Assembly (NCBI GenBank): GCA_016946835.1
Contig: JACVTC010000008.1
Location: 1,125,001-1,152,500 of the forward strand
Origin: Neocallimastix lanati (nom. inval.)
Taxonomy: Eukaryota > Neocallimastigomycota > Neocallimastigomycetes > Neocallimastigales > Neocallimastigaceae
Length of the DNA stretch: 27,500 bases
Reading direction: 5' to 3'
Shown here in pieces: positions 1-11,261 of this stretch. Position 1 is the first letter of the stretch; every line of letters begins with the position of its first letter. Under the pieces are notes generated by a model. That model saw only the letters and a list, made by a program, of their open reading frames with translations. It was not told the origin of the DNA and searched no databases. Both the position numbers and the translations under genes were made by a program.

Positions 1-1
1 T

Positions 2-142
2 GAATCAGCTTTAATTAATATTCATGAAATATTTATGGGTAATCTTCCACTCTTACAACTTTTAACCACCTATCAAACCAAGACACAAAAAGTTAATGTA
101 CAACAACCTAAGGAACAAGTGACGATGAATGTAAATAATTAA
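2..142 (+). CDS. 3' end of an unidentified protein-coding gene (cut by window edge)
   Basis: Reading from base 2, 46 codons are open and end at TAA 140-142. The peptide includes HEIFMGNLPLLQLLTTYQ and ends in a polar tail, EQVTMNVNN. The composition (CCA, CTC, ACC, AAG codons) contrasts sharply with the pure A/T sequence that follows. AATAAA hexamers at 150-155 and 154-159, just after the stop, suit a polyadenylation signal. No family is recognisable from so short a tail. An exon of any plus-strand gene starting left of the window is possible, and a chance open stretch cannot be excluded. Confidence 0.5.
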   Translation, partial: ESALINIHEIFMGNLPLLQLLTTYQTKTQKVNVQQPKEQVTMNVNN

Positions 143-334
143 GAGAGGAAATAAATAAAGAAAAAATAATAATAATAATAAAAAATAAAAAAAATAAAAA
201 AAAAAAAAAATAAAAATAAAAATAAAAAAAGAGAAGGAAATAAGGAAAATAAGGAAAATAAAGAAAAATAAAATAATATGAAATAATATAAAATGATATA
301 AAATAATATAAAATAATAAAAAATGAATAATAGT

Positions 335-335
<1 letters not shown>

Positions 336-426
<91 letters not shown>
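336..426. repeat. (AAT)n triplet microsatellite, about 30 copies
   Basis: An uninterrupted AAT/ATA triplet run. On the opposite strand it reads as a poly-isoleucine frame, which is a translation artefact rather than a gene. It is the same triplet family as the arrays near 5.5 kb and 17.8 kb. Confidence 0.9.
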
Positions 427-428
<2 letters not shown>

Positions 429-507
429 TAAAACAAAATAAAAAATTAGTTTATGTCATAAATAAATAATGATAAAAAAAAAATAAAGTTGATATGTAAA
501 AAAAAAA

Positions 508-538
<31 letters not shown>

Positions 539-679
539 TATTTATTTATTAAAATATATAAAATAAAAGCAATTAAAAAAAAAAAAAATGTATATATATA
601 TAAGTTATTTGTAAATTTTTTTTTTTTTTATTTTATTTTATTTTTTGGTATTACTTTAATAGGAATAATAAAAATAAAT

Positions 680-915
680 ATAGTAGTAGGTCGTAGTAGT
701 AGTAGTAGTAGTAGGAATAGGAGTAATTATTGGAATATTATTGATAGTAATAGTAGTTGTAGTAGTTAGTTGTAATAATTGGAATATTTTTGATTGTAGT
801 AGTAGTAGTAGGAGGAGTAGTAATAGGAGTAAATATTGAAATATTGTTGATAGTAATAGTAGAAGTAGTCATTATTGGAATATTTTTGATAGTAGTAGTA
901 GCAATTATTGAAATA
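680..915. repeat. Degenerate TAG/GTA-rich repeat block
   Basis: Runs of TAG triplets are interspersed with a recurring phrase, TTGGAATATT followed by TTGAT and then (AGT)n, at about 730, 780 and 870. The spacing is irregular, roughly 40-60 bases. On plus it reads as Val/Ile-rich peptide, and on minus as Thr/Ile/Tyr-rich peptide with recurring IxNIPII-like words. Neither frame is long or has a credible start, so I call it a repeat. A decayed low-complexity exon on the minus strand is an alternative. Confidence 0.5.
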
Positions 916-1116
916 AGAAATAAAATAATTTTAATTATTATTATTATTTTTTTTTTATTTTATAAAAATTTATAAAAATTTATTATTATTAATAAAAAAA
1001 AAATTATGTAATAAGATTCGAAAGAAATAAAAGAAAAAGAAAAGATAAAAAAAAAAAAAAAAAAAAAAAATAGAAAAAAAAAAAGAAATTAATAGAGGTC
1101 TCTAAATAAATAAAAG

Positions 1117-1162
<46 letters not shown>

Positions 1163-1540
1163 TTTTTTTTCATTTTCTTATATATATATATTTATATAGC
1201 TTATTATGACTTATTTTGAATAGAGTATTTTAGTATATGATTATTAACTACTATTTCTACCACTATTACTACCACTACTTAATAATAAATAATAAAGATA
1301 ACAAATAATTTATTAATTAATTAATTAATTAATAAATTTATAAATCAATCCATCAATAAAATAAATAAAAATAAAAAAAAAAAGAATAGCTTTTTTTTTA
1401 AAAATATATATATATTTTATTAATTTTTTTTTTTTTTTTATATATAAAATTTAATAGTTTTTTTTTTTTTTTATTTATTTTTATTTAATAACAATGATAA
1501 AAGAAAAGGAAAAAAATACTTAATTTATATACATATATTG

Positions 1541-1572
<32 letters not shown>

Positions 1573-1855
1573 AAAGAATATTTTTTATTATTTATTATCA
1601 TTATTAAAAATAAAATATAAAATAAAATGTGGTATATATATCAATATGTATTAAAATATAAAAAAAAAATTTTTTTTTTTAAAATATTTTATATATTATT
1701 GAAGGTAGAAAATTTTGATTATTTAATAATAATATAATAAAAATAGTGATAAAAATAAAAATAAAAAAAAAAAAAATAAAAAAAATTAGATAAATTAGAT
1801 AATAATAAACTAAAATTTAAAACCATGGTATCTTTTACTTAAAAAAAATATATTT

Positions 1856-1902
<47 letters not shown>

Positions 1903-1922
1903 GATAAAAAAATTTTTATAAC

Positions 1923-1955
<33 letters not shown>

Positions 1956-2349
1956 GATGGTAAAAATTAAATTAAATTAGTATATGGTATGATTATTAAA
2001 TGAAATTTAAATTTTGAATTTAAATTAAATTTTAAGGTGATATTAATATTGGGATAGATTGGGGTGGTCATTGTTATTTTTAGTTTAAATAAAAAAAGAA
2101 AAAAAATTTTTTTTTTAAATATTATTCTATATATTACTATTGATAAAAATAATAATTATTATAATAATTATATATAGTATATATATGTATTTATATATAA
2201 ATAATGGTTAAATATTTCAATAGTGTTATCTTTTACTATAAAATTGAAAAAAAATTTTTTTTTTTACTTAATTACTTTTAATAATAATAATATTAAATAT
2301 ATGTGCAAAATAAAGCTTTTGTTTTAAATTTATGTTTGTAATAATTAAA

Positions 2350-2352
2350 CAC

Positions 2353-2388
<36 letters not shown>

Positions 2389-2392
2389 AGTG
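2350..2392. repeat. T16-A21 snap-back inverted repeat closed by CAC/GTG
   Basis: The sequence reads CAC, sixteen T, twenty-one A, GTG. The run of T is followed directly by the run of A, and the three bases outside the runs are complementary, making a potential hairpin of about 19 pairs. It lies 68-110 bases beyond the stop of the minus-strand LisH/WD40 gene, so it could sit in that transcript's 3' UTR. Confidence 0.7.
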
Positions 2393-2459
2393 AAATATAT
2401 AATAAATAAATAAATAAAATATATATATATATATTTTAATTACAAAAAAAAAAAAGACT

Positions 2460-5396
2460 TTAACTGGTTAAATGACAATCACAATAACTATAAAATCTTA
2501 ATACTTTATCTGTAGTACCAAAAATAAATATTTGGGCATTAGTATCTGGATCATTTTTACATGGAATATTAACCCATTGACAAACTGTAACCTTTTCATT
2601 AGAAGAAAGATAAGGTTCTACATCTTTTTCCATTTGTTGTATAGATGATAGTTCAAAACGACCACTATCTACATTCCAAAGATAAAATCCTGTACCTTCT
2701 TTATCCTTTAAATTAAAAGTATTTACAACAGTATTACTACAAGTACTACTACTACCACCTCCAGAATTATTATTATTATTATTACTACCGGTATAATTAG
2801 TATTTGGATAAATTGTACTAATATTTGGTGAGTAATCTGTAGTAGGTAGGGAAGCAAAATACTTTGGTATGATACTACCGGAATAAATGTATTGACCATA
2901 AGGACTAAAATGACCTTCAATTTTTTGATCTTGAGAAATAAATGGAGAATCAAAAACTCTTATACCAGAAGTAGTCTCTAAATCATAAAGAATGATATGA
3001 CTTGCACATGATAGAAGAAGTAAATTATCATTGGTAATATGTGTTTCCATAGAGTTAATGGTCATCTTACTTGATTTCAAGTCTTCCAATTCAATGGTAT
3101 TAAGAAGTTTATAATTTTCAGCATCATAAATTCTTAAAATGTACATGGACGCCGCCACTAAATACCGATTATTATTGGCAAAAGTAAATGACGAAATAGG
3201 ATTATTGGATACAATACGTTTCACATTCATTTTATTATCCTCTCCTTCTCCTTCATCATTTATATTCCAAATTTGAATGGTATTATCACTGGAACAGGAT
3301 ATGGCGTATAAAGGATTATTTGGTAAAAAGTCCATCTTATGAATAATACGTTTATGGAATTTTTTCCAAATACGAATAGGTTCAATATGATAGTGGCCAT
3401 TGACATCCATTGAACCTTGAGTCCAATCCCAAAGTTTAACATCAAAATCTTGATCACTCGTTAAGAATACATTAGGGAGAGTAGGATGGAATTTAATTAT
3501 TTCTACTGCCTTTGTATTACCAGAAGAATTCGTATTGAGTATTGAAGCAAGACAAGTCTTGGAATGAACATCCCAAATACTGATGGAATGATCTTGTATA
3601 CTATCAATAGCAACTGCAACAACCAGCTGACCAAAGACGCTATCAATGGCGTGACCTTCACTATCCTTCTTGGCTGTATATTGAACATCCATAGCTCGAA
3701 TACCACCAGCATAAGGTCCAATAAATCCTTCAAAAACAAAATTTAACCAATCACAAGAGGTCAGCGAATAAATACTATTATCAGAAAAAGTATTATAGGA
3801 AATGGAATCATTATCAATATCATTATCATTATCATTATTATTATCATGATCGGCATCGACATCAGCATTAACATCAGAATTAGCATAATGTGTTAAGGGT
3901 GAAAAGCCATAGTTTTGGATATCACCACAATGAAAACTATATCTTGGATTGACACGGTAGTCATTTAATTCCATACTATTTCTTTTATAGTTAGTACTAT
4001 AGTTACCGAAAGCACTACTACTACGTCTCATATTCTTAAGACGAGTTCTACTAAGACGAACAATAGGTTTAGAATTAGAGGTCGCTTCCTCATCAAAAAC
4101 TAAAGATATATGTTTCGTGAGACCAATACTACTATTCTTTGTTGTTGTCTTTGTACGACCATTACCAATAGATGATACAGTCACAGATTTTAGGCTACTA
4201 TTACCATAAACATCTGAACCCATTGAACTATTGGAAGTTTTATGAGTAAGACACAATGGAAGAGTATTGGAAAGATTTATACTATTCTTTGAACTTTCGC
4301 GAAGGAGACGACTTCTTAATGAATTTGTACTTTTGAAGCTATCATTACTACTTTTTCTGGAGTGTTTAATTTCAGTCTTCACAGTGGAATGCTTTAATGG
4401 TGCGGATGGGTATTCCTTTGGAATATCATTTATTACGGGTGTCATTACAGGAGTACTGATGTCATAATTTTTAATAGAGGCGGTATCATTAGCATTGATG
4501 GTACCATTTCTATTACTATAATTACTGTAATAACTAGTATTACTATTACTATTATTATTACTATTGACATTATTACTATTTCTATTAATACTGCTATTGA
4601 TATAATTATTATTTCTATTAATATTACTATTGATATTATTACTATTACCACTATTATTACTATTAATATTATTATTACTATGGATATTATTATTGTTACT
4701 ACTATTACTGCTAGGATAACTATCAATAATTTCCTGAACTGCTTTGGTAAATTTAATTAAATTGGCTAATGGTATAGAGGTATGATTCCTAAAGGTACTA
4801 CTGTCTTCTTTGGTATCATGATTAAAGAACATTTCAAGAAATTGCCAATAATTTAAGAATTCCATTTCAGCATAGGATTCTAACCAAAATTGTTTAAGAT
4901 GATTTTTCATAGTGAAAGATTTATAAGGATTTTGGCGAGAGAGAGGACCAGGAACTAAAAGTTCAGAAAGATAATGATAATCATCTTCAAAATACTTTTG
5001 ACATTGACCTCCAATGACACAGGAGTTATTAACTCTCTTTTTAATAAAAACATTCAATATTTTTATTCTGGCATCATTCTTTTTTCTTTTTTGAATTAAA
5101 TTAATATAGTTATATCGATAAAGTACATAAAGCATATCATGATAACCTTTTTCAATTTCATCATAATTTGGAATATCTTCAGGTTTATATTTTGAAAACA
5201 TTGTTTTTACATAGTTGATAGCTAAATCAAAACTTCGATTTTCAAAATATTCCTTTAAGTTATTTGTGTTTTCTGAATTTGAATAATAGTTTGCTTCTTC
5301 TTTTAAGGTATTAATTGTTCTATTGAAACCGTTTTCTTTACAAAAATCAATAATTATATCCAAAGCATTAATAATACTTTCATTATGATTCGTTAA
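2460..5396 (-). CDS. LisH-CTLH / WD40-repeat protein (5' end unresolved)
   Basis: Family knowledge: LisH-CTLH plus WD40 proteins are scaffolds, for example corepressors and ubiquitin-ligase subunits. The precise partner here is unknown. The protein is about 967 residues counted from the TTG at 5361-5363. The N-terminus fits LisH (DIIIDFCKENGFNRTINTLK, residues 2-21) then a CTLH-like helical region to about residue 110. Next comes a long disordered Asn/Ser-rich linker, densest at about 218-280 and with SRxxS-type basic/Ser stretches to about 480. The C-terminal third carries WD40 signatures: SIWDV (~597), KLWDW (~645), QIWNI (~699), RIYDA (~745), ILYDL (~793), YLWNV (~896) and LRFYSY (~955), consistent with one seven-bladed propeller. 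The frame is open upstream to 5396, where TAG (5397-5399) closes it. There is no in-frame ATG until about residue 56, which would delete LisH. The TAG may be a 3' splice site, with the start codon in an unseen upstream exon. Confidence in the domain call is high; confidence in the 5' end is low. Confidence 0.85.
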   Translation of the reverse strand, partial: LTNHNESIINALDIIIDFCKENGFNRTINTLKEEANYYSNSENTNNLKEYFENRSFDLAINYVKTMFSKYKPEDIPNYDEIEKGYHDMLYVLYRYNYINLIQKRKKNDARIKILNVFIKKRVNNSCVIGGQCQKYFEDDYHYLSELLVPGPLSRQNPYKSFTMKNHLKQFWLESYAEMEFLNYWQFLEMFFNHDTKEDSSTFRNHTSIPLANLIKFTKAVQEIIDSYPSSNSSNNNNIHSNNNINSNNSGNSNNINSNINRNNNYINSSINRNSNNVNSNNNSNSNTSYYSNYSNRNGTINANDTASIKNYDISTPVMTPVINDIPKEYPSAPLKHSTVKTEIKHSRKSSNDSFKSTNSLRSRLLRESSKNSINLSNTLPLCLTHKTSNSSMGSDVYGNSSLKSVTVSSIGNGRTKTTTKNSSIGLTKHISLVFDEEATSNSKPIVRLSRTRLKNMRRSSSAFGNYSTNYKRNSMELNDYRVNPRYSFHCGDIQNYGFSPLTHYANSDVNADVDADHDNNNDNDNDIDNDSISYNTFSDNSIYSLTSCDWLNFVFEGFIGPYAGGIRAMDVQYTAKKDSEGHAIDSVFGQLVVAVAIDSIQDHSISIWDVHSKTCLASILNTNSSGNTKAVEIIKFHPTLPNVFLTSDQDFDVKLWDWTQGSMDVNGHYHIEPIRIWKKFHKRIIHKMDFLPNNPLYAISCSSDNTIQIWNINDEGEGEDNKMNVKRIVSNNPISSFTFANNNRYLVAASMYILRIYDAENYKLLNTIELEDLKSSKMTINSMETHITNDNLLLLSCASHIILYDLETTSGIRVFDSPFISQDQKIEGHFSPYGQYIYSGSIIPKYFASLPTTDYSPNISTIYPNTNYTGSNNNNNNSGGGSSSTCSNTVVNTFNLKDKEGTGFYLWNVDSGRFELSSIQQMEKDVEPYLSSNEKVTVCQWVNIPCKNDPDTNAQIFIFGTTDKVLRFYSYCDCHLTS

Positions 5397-5399
5397 CTA

Positions 5400-5841
<442 letters not shown>

Positions 5842-8727
5842 TTATTTTATTTTATTTTTATTTTTATTTACCTTTGCTTTATTCATTAAAAGTTCAATTT
5901 CATTCATTGATTTTTTATAGGAGTCTTCCTTGAGGTTTTCTTTTGGTCCATCTAATTTTTGCGGTTGTATCAAAGGAGTAGATGTTATGATTTTGTTTTT
6001 TGAATCATTAATGAAAGGAGGCATAAACTTATTTTGTGATAAATGACTAAGATGAATACTATCAACACTACTATTTTTATGAAGAGCAAAATTAAATTTA
6101 TTTGTTGGTACTTTATTCATATCAATGGTAGTATTTTCTGGCTCTTCTGCTTTAATATCAACTACTGGAAGACTACGAATAGAATCCTTAATAAATTGTT
6201 TTTCTTCATTTTTATCTTTGATATTATCCCACCAACCAGTTCTCTTCTTCTTTAATCCACTACTTGAAATACTGGACATATTTAGGGAAGAAAGTGCAGG
6301 AGAGGAGGCGACAAACGAACCTTTTCTACTGGAATTAAGCGTAGGAGAGGTGAAATTACTCAAATGGGGACTTCCTACTTCTTCAGTATTTTGAGCTAAT
6401 GTAAATTCAGAAACTTGGTCTGAAAAAGTATTTATAATACTTTTGGAAAATTTTGGACTTGGTGATGAAATAGATTCAATAGTGTCGATGGACGAATTTG
6501 ATAAAATAGAATCCATTTCGGTGATGGTTTCAGTGATATTATCTGTTATGGGCTCAGTGACCGTTAATGGTTCAGTAATAGTTAAAGTCTTTTCTTCTTT
6601 CGATAAATCATCCTTTATTCTATTTTCAGTACTAAATAATAAACTATTTTTGGGGGTAATAGATGAAAATTTTTTATCTTTTGAAACTATTTTTAATGGA
6701 AATTGTGAATTTTGTAACGTAACACTACTGCTAATACCTTCCATACTTGATCTTTTATTCTTGCTATCAAAAACATTATTATTTTTGTCCTTATCGACAG
6801 TAATAATACATGAACTGGAAATATTACTACTTCTTTCCTTATTAAAAGGATTAGTCATACTTGAATTGGAAAAACTACTACTTCTTTCCTTATTAAAAGG
6901 ATTAGTCATACTCGGACTGGAGAGACTACTACTTCTTTCCTTATTAAAAGGAGTAGTCATACTCGGACTGGAGAGACTACTACTTCTTTCCTTATTAACA
7001 GGAGTAGTCATACTTGAATTGGAAAGACTACTACTTCTTTCCTTATTAATAGGAGTAGTCACACTTGAACTGGAGAGACTATTACTTCTTTCTTTATTAA
7101 TAGGAGTAGTCATATATGAACTGTTAAGGCTACTACTTCTTTCTTTATTAACAAAAGTAATAGTACTTGAATTGGAGAGACTACTACTTCTTTCTTTATT
7201 AACAAAAGTAATAGTACTTGAATTAGAAATACTATTACTTCTTTCTTTATTAACAAGAGTAATAGTACTTGAATTGGAAATACTATTACTTCTTTCTTTA
7301 TTGACGGAAGCCATTGTATTATAACCTTTCCTTTCTTTGGGTTCCATCCCAGTTTTCAAACTAGAAACACTGGTTCTTTTTTCTTTATTTATTGTAGTTA
7401 TACTATTTCTTTTATTTCTATTTTCAATGGCATTATTTACAATTCCTCTATTGATATCTTCCAGTCTTGATGCGGGAAAGTTTTTCTTTTCAGAAGTGAC
7501 ATTTGAGTTTTTATCCTCTTTAATAGTATTTGCTAATGTGGAAGTCTTGATCACCGGATAAGAATTATATGTCTTCTTTAAATTATCAAGTCTTTCTGAA
7601 ATTTTTTGTTCTTCTTTAAAATTTGTAAGAGAACGTTTTCCACTGCCTTCTACTTTTGTTGGTTTACTATCAATAGTAGCTGATCTTTTAAGTTCTCCTC
7701 CTGTTCTTGAAATTTTTGTTTGTAAAATTAATGAATTTCTTTTGACCTTAGCATCATGAGCTGTTGATATGGTTGTTTCATTTAATTTTTTATAACTATT
7801 ATTAGGTGTGATTTCATATAAATTACTTGATTGAGTATCCTTCTTAAGAGTCTTTAGTGTAGAAGGTACTTTAGTATCTTCCTTCTTTTTATTAAAAGCA
7901 ATAGCAGAAGCACTTAAAGGAACTGTATTAAGTTTTTTAGGGGTTAAAGAGGAACTCTTTTTTGATGCTAGTGAACTATTCGTTTGTTTTTTAGGAATAT
8001 TTGAGATTGTGTTTGTAACAGTCACAATCGTACTATTTTCTTTCTTTTTTGCTGAAATTACAGGTGATGTTATTCGAGTTAGTGTTTCATTCTTTTTTAT
8101 TGTTGACTTAAACTGTCCTTGACTATTTGTTTTCTTTAAACTATTTAAACCAGAAATAGAATTACGATTCAAAGACTTTTTTGGAATTTCAGTCTTCTTA
8201 ACAGAAGAATGAGACGATCTTTTTACTACATTTCTACGAACAATAGTATTTATTGTTGAATCTGTATTTGTATTTGAAGACACTGACGATGAAGGTTTCT
8301 TGTAATCTATATTTGATATTGAAGAAGGTAATTTTTTATATTCCGGTTTAACCGGTGATATAGATTTCTTACTTACATTTAACTTTTCATTCTCTATAAC
8401 TTTTGGTGAACTATTTATATGATTTGAATTTATTGAAATTTTATCATCACTTAAACGAATAGGTGAAGGGATGAAGGATTGGATAGGTGACGCTGAATTA
8501 GTATCAATATTATTATAAAGCTTATTACTTTCACTATCAACAATTATTGAGTTATTTGATTTTGTGAGTACTTCATCATAAGAAGAAGTACTACTGTGTG
8601 AATTACTTTTATGTTCCGAAGAGGAATTGTGACTTTTTTCTTTATCAAAATAGTTCTCATCAATAATTTCTTCTAATTTTGAGGATCCAATCCCATTTAA
8701 ATACTTTCTTTTGAAATATGATAGCAT
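5842..8727 (-). CDS. Hypothetical Ser/Lys/Asn-rich protein with 17-residue tandem repeats
   Basis: A 961-residue frame starting at ATG 8725-8727, preceded by A-rich sequence and a (TAAA)n tract, with stop TAA at 5842-5844. The N-terminus is MLSYFKRKYLNGIGSSKLEE. Most of the protein is polar, low complexity and rich in Ser, Lys, Asn and Thr, with many basic/Ser clusters (KRSSHSSVKK, KERSSSLS), so it is probably disordered. Residues 475-644 are ten tandem copies of a 17-residue unit. Near the C-terminus, RTGWWDNIKD (around residues 829-838) is the only clearly non-repetitive motif and may be a docking or conserved peptide. The chain ends in a Lys/Asn tail encoded by A-rich DNA. No membrane segment, signal peptide or catalytic motif is visible. 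I do not recognise the family. A cytoskeletal, polarity or septation scaffold is a guess from composition only. Confidence 0.75.
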   Translation of the reverse strand: MLSYFKRKYLNGIGSSKLEEIIDENYFDKEKSHNSSSEHKSNSHSSTSSYDEVLTKSNNSIIVDSESNKLYNNIDTNSASPIQSFIPSPIRLSDDKISINSNHINSSPKVIENEKLNVSKKSISPVKPEYKKLPSSISNIDYKKPSSSVSSNTNTDSTINTIVRRNVVKRSSHSSVKKTEIPKKSLNRNSISGLNSLKKTNSQGQFKSTIKKNETLTRITSPVISAKKKENSTIVTVTNTISNIPKKQTNSSLASKKSSSLTPKKLNTVPLSASAIAFNKKKEDTKVPSTLKTLKKDTQSSNLYEITPNNSYKKLNETTISTAHDAKVKRNSLILQTKISRTGGELKRSATIDSKPTKVEGSGKRSLTNFKEEQKISERLDNLKKTYNSYPVIKTSTLANTIKEDKNSNVTSEKKNFPASRLEDINRGIVNNAIENRNKRNSITTINKEKRTSVSSLKTGMEPKERKGYNTMASVNKERSNSISNSSTITLVNKERSNSISNSSTITFVNKERSSSLSNSSTITFVNKERSSSLNSSYMTTPINKERSNSLSSSSVTTPINKERSSSLSNSSMTTPVNKERSSSLSSPSMTTPFNKERSSSLSSPSMTNPFNKERSSSFSNSSMTNPFNKERSSNISSSCIITVDKDKNNNVFDSKNKRSSMEGISSSVTLQNSQFPLKIVSKDKKFSSITPKNSLLFSTENRIKDDLSKEEKTLTITEPLTVTEPITDNITETITEMDSILSNSSIDTIESISSPSPKFSKSIINTFSDQVSEFTLAQNTEEVGSPHLSNFTSPTLNSSRKGSFVASSPALSSLNMSSISSSGLKKKRTGWWDNIKDKNEEKQFIKDSIRSLPVVDIKAEEPENTTIDMNKVPTNKFNFALHKNSSVDSIHLSHLSQNKFMPPFINDSKNKIITSTPLIQPQKLDGPKENLKEDSYKKSMNEIELLMNKAKVNKNKNKIK
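6796..7305 (-). repeat. Coding minisatellite: ten 51-bp units (17 aa each)
   Basis: Ten in-frame units follow the pattern (V/I/F)NKERSSSLSxxSMTTP across residues 475-644 of the Ser-rich protein. NKERS opens every unit. Later positions drift gradually: ITL/ITF endings in the first three units, TTP in the middle, TNP and ITV at the end. Neighbouring units resemble each other most, which is typical of local duplication. Each unit carries R-x-x-S/T-like basophilic kinase contexts (RSSS). The opposite strand happens to stay open as a Leu-rich frame. Confidence 0.95.
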
Positions 8728-8742
8728 ATTTTCTTTTACTTT

Positions 8743-8771
8743 TTATTTATTTATTTATTTATTTATTTATT
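8743..8771. repeat. (TTTA)n tetranucleotide tract in the 5' leader of the Ser-rich gene
   Basis: Seven or so TTTA units begin 16 bases upstream of the minus-strand ATG at 8727. In the mRNA this would be (UAAA)n within the 5' UTR or proximal promoter. Confidence 0.85.
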
Positions 8772-11261
8772 GATTATTGTTTATTATTTTTTAGGAATAT
8801 TTTATGAAAATTTTAATTCTTATATTCTATTGGTTTACACTACTTATTTTCACTATATCATTTATATAAATATTAATTTTACTTTTTTTAAATATAAAGT
8901 AATTATTTATTATTTTTTTTTTTTTATTTTTATTCTTTTTTTTTTTTTTTTTTACTTTATAGAATTATTCTTTTATTTTATTTTATATAATAATATATTG
9001 ATAATATTCTACTGAATATTCTAAATAAAAATAAAAAAAAAAAAATACTGATAATTAATTCATATTGTCTATAGAGTGTTAAAAATGAAAAATTAACTTT
9101 ACTTAGTATAGTTTTGATTTAATTCTGTATAAAATCAATTTTATATTTTATTCCAATTTTTATATATATATTTAATTTCCTTTTTCTTTATTAATTTTTT
9201 TTTTTTTTTTTAAATGTAGATTTTATATATTAAAATTTATTATGAAATCAATTATTTCGTTTCGTTTATAAAATAAAGTTTATTTTTTTCTTTCTTTAAA
9301 TAAAAAAAAAAAAAAGAATAAAAAAATATTTATTTTCTTTTTTTTTTTTTTCATTAATTTAATTTATAATAATCAAATGATTATTATCAATTTATAATTT
9401 ACAAATCAATATTATTATATTATACTAACTTGTAATAATATTTAAAATTATAAATTTCAGATTTCAACTTTGAAGATAAGTTTTAAAAAAAAAAAAAAAA
9501 AAAAAAAAATATATATATATAGGTAATTCATTTTATATATAAAATAAAATAAAATATAAAATTTCTTTTTTTTTTTTTTTTTTAAATAGGAATTAAGTCA
9601 TATTTGTTATGGATTATAATATATGGATGGTAATATATTAACAAATATATTATTAATTATAGGATAATAAATTAAAATATTAAAAATTAAAAATTAAATA
9701 TTAAATATGAAACCCTATTTTTAAAAATTTATTAAATAAAAAAAAAATATTAAATAAAAAAAAAAAAAATGTTTAAATTATTGAAATTAATTAATAATAA
9801 TAATTAATATAATTAAAAAGAGTATTAAATACCACTTTATTTTATTTTATTTTATAATGCTTTATAGAGTTTAATAGTAATAATTATCATTTAAAAAAAC
9901 AATTAATTGAAGAGAAATAGAAATAAGAATGAACATGAAAAAGAAAGTGGACATCGAACATACGTAATAAAATATGATTACCTGTTGAATATAATGGATA
10001 TTTTATTTTATTAAATTTTCTATATCTATTAATTCAGGAAAATATATATATATATATATTTTTTTTTTCTTTTAATTTTTTTGACTTATTAATTAAAATC
10101 ATGGGAATTGTAGATGAAATCAATATTTAAAATTAATATATACCAAATAAAAAATAAAATTAAAAATTAAAAAATTAAAATAAAAGGCCATAACTAATAT
10201 ATCTTTTTATGTTTAAAAAAAGTCTTTTTATTTTTAATTGTTTTACTTTTTTTATATCTAATTTTTATTTTTATTTTTATTTTTATTTTTACGTTTATCC
10301 ATTAAATATTAGAATCTTTATTTCTCATTTGTCCTTTTTATTCAATAGCAATTAAGCTATTTTCTTCATTTTTATAATATTTTAAATTTAAATTAATTAA
10401 AAGTGAAAAGAAAGTTTAAAAAAAAAAAAAAAAAAAAAATAATTAAAATAAAAAACAAAAAGTTTTCATTTATTTAATTTAATGATTTGTCATTCCTTAT
10501 TTTATTTTTCAAAAAGTTAATATAAAATAGTTTTAATCATTAATATAAATATAAAATAGATAGTATATAATGAGTTAATTGCTTGTAAATGGTTTAAAAA
10601 TTTATTAATAATAATGATTAAACAAATAATAATAATTTCATTAAATTGATTCGAATATTATTTTAATTATTATTTTGAAGGTATTTTAATGTGTGAGTAA
10701 TAATTAAAATAATATTCTTTAAAATTTATTAAAAAAAAAAAAAAATTAAAAAAAAACGAAAAGAAAAAGGGAAAAGTCTTTTTTTTTTTTTTGTCAAAAT
10801 CATTTATAATGTAACATATTCAATAAGAAAACTATAATTTAAATGAATAGTAAATATTCAATATCGTTTATATATACTTATTCTATATAATTATATAAAT
10901 TACTATATTTATTATTATTATTAATTATTATTTTTTTTTTTTTTTTTTTTTTTTTTGATATGTCAATTCATTACATTTACTAATAACCTTTTTATTTTTT
11001 TTCCTAGCTTTATTAAAATTCATTTCTATTCGATATTTTTTGCTTTTTTAATTTATATAAATATATATATTTAAAAGTTTATCTTTTAATTCCATAGTTT
11101 TAATTTTTAACAAAATATTAAATTTAAAACTAATTTTTAATTATTTTTTATAATTTAATTAATTAATTAGTAATATAGAAATTAGAAAATAATATAAAAT
11201 AAAATAAAATAAAAAATATTTGTTAATATCATTATTATAAATTTTATATTTATTTTATTCC
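8772..11261. other. AT-rich intergenic desert, no gene seen
   Basis: About 2.5 kb of A/T runs, ATTTT/TTTTA pentamers and TA tracts. Open frames here encode only Phe/Ile/Tyr strings. The segment nearest 8.8-9.0 kb must contain the promoter and 5' UTR of the minus-strand Ser-rich gene, but no single TATA element can be picked out among so many. No tRNA, rRNA or transposon signature is visible. A slightly less A/T-pure stretch near 9910-9990 has no coding pattern. Confidence 0.65.

Larger units (their letters stand above)
143..2459. other. AT-rich intergenic desert with simple repeats
   Basis: This stretch is almost entirely A/T: oligo(A) and oligo(T) runs of 10-30 bases, (TA)n tracts (e.g. 1120-1145, 1931-1953) and triplet repeats. 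Local open frames encode only low-complexity Ile/Phe/Val strings and none looks like a gene. The only segment with appreciable G is the TAG/GTA-rich block at about 680-910. The 3' end of the LisH/WD40 gene faces its right edge, so its minus-strand 3' UTR must lie in the last few hundred bases. I see no clear terminator or RNA gene. Confidence 0.7.

Noticed and set aside
62-436. Minus-strand frame with a long poly-Ile stretch
   Set aside because: It is the complement of the (AAT)n microsatellite plus A/T runs, with no real protein composition, and it overlaps the better-supported plus-strand gene tail at 2-142.
790-975. Plus-strand Val/Ile-rich 61-residue frame as a membrane peptide
   Set aside because: It is explained by TAG/GTA triplet repeats read in one frame, and it has no promoter or conservation signal.
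4445-4726. Minus-strand Ile/Val-rich 93-residue frame
   Set aside because: It is an out-of-frame reading of the Asn/Ser-rich linker of the LisH/WD40 gene.
6443-7324. Plus-strand Leu-rich 293-residue frame
   Set aside because: It is antisense to the ten 51-bp coding repeats of the minus-strand gene; its LLLLSLL periodicity follows from the sense repeat.
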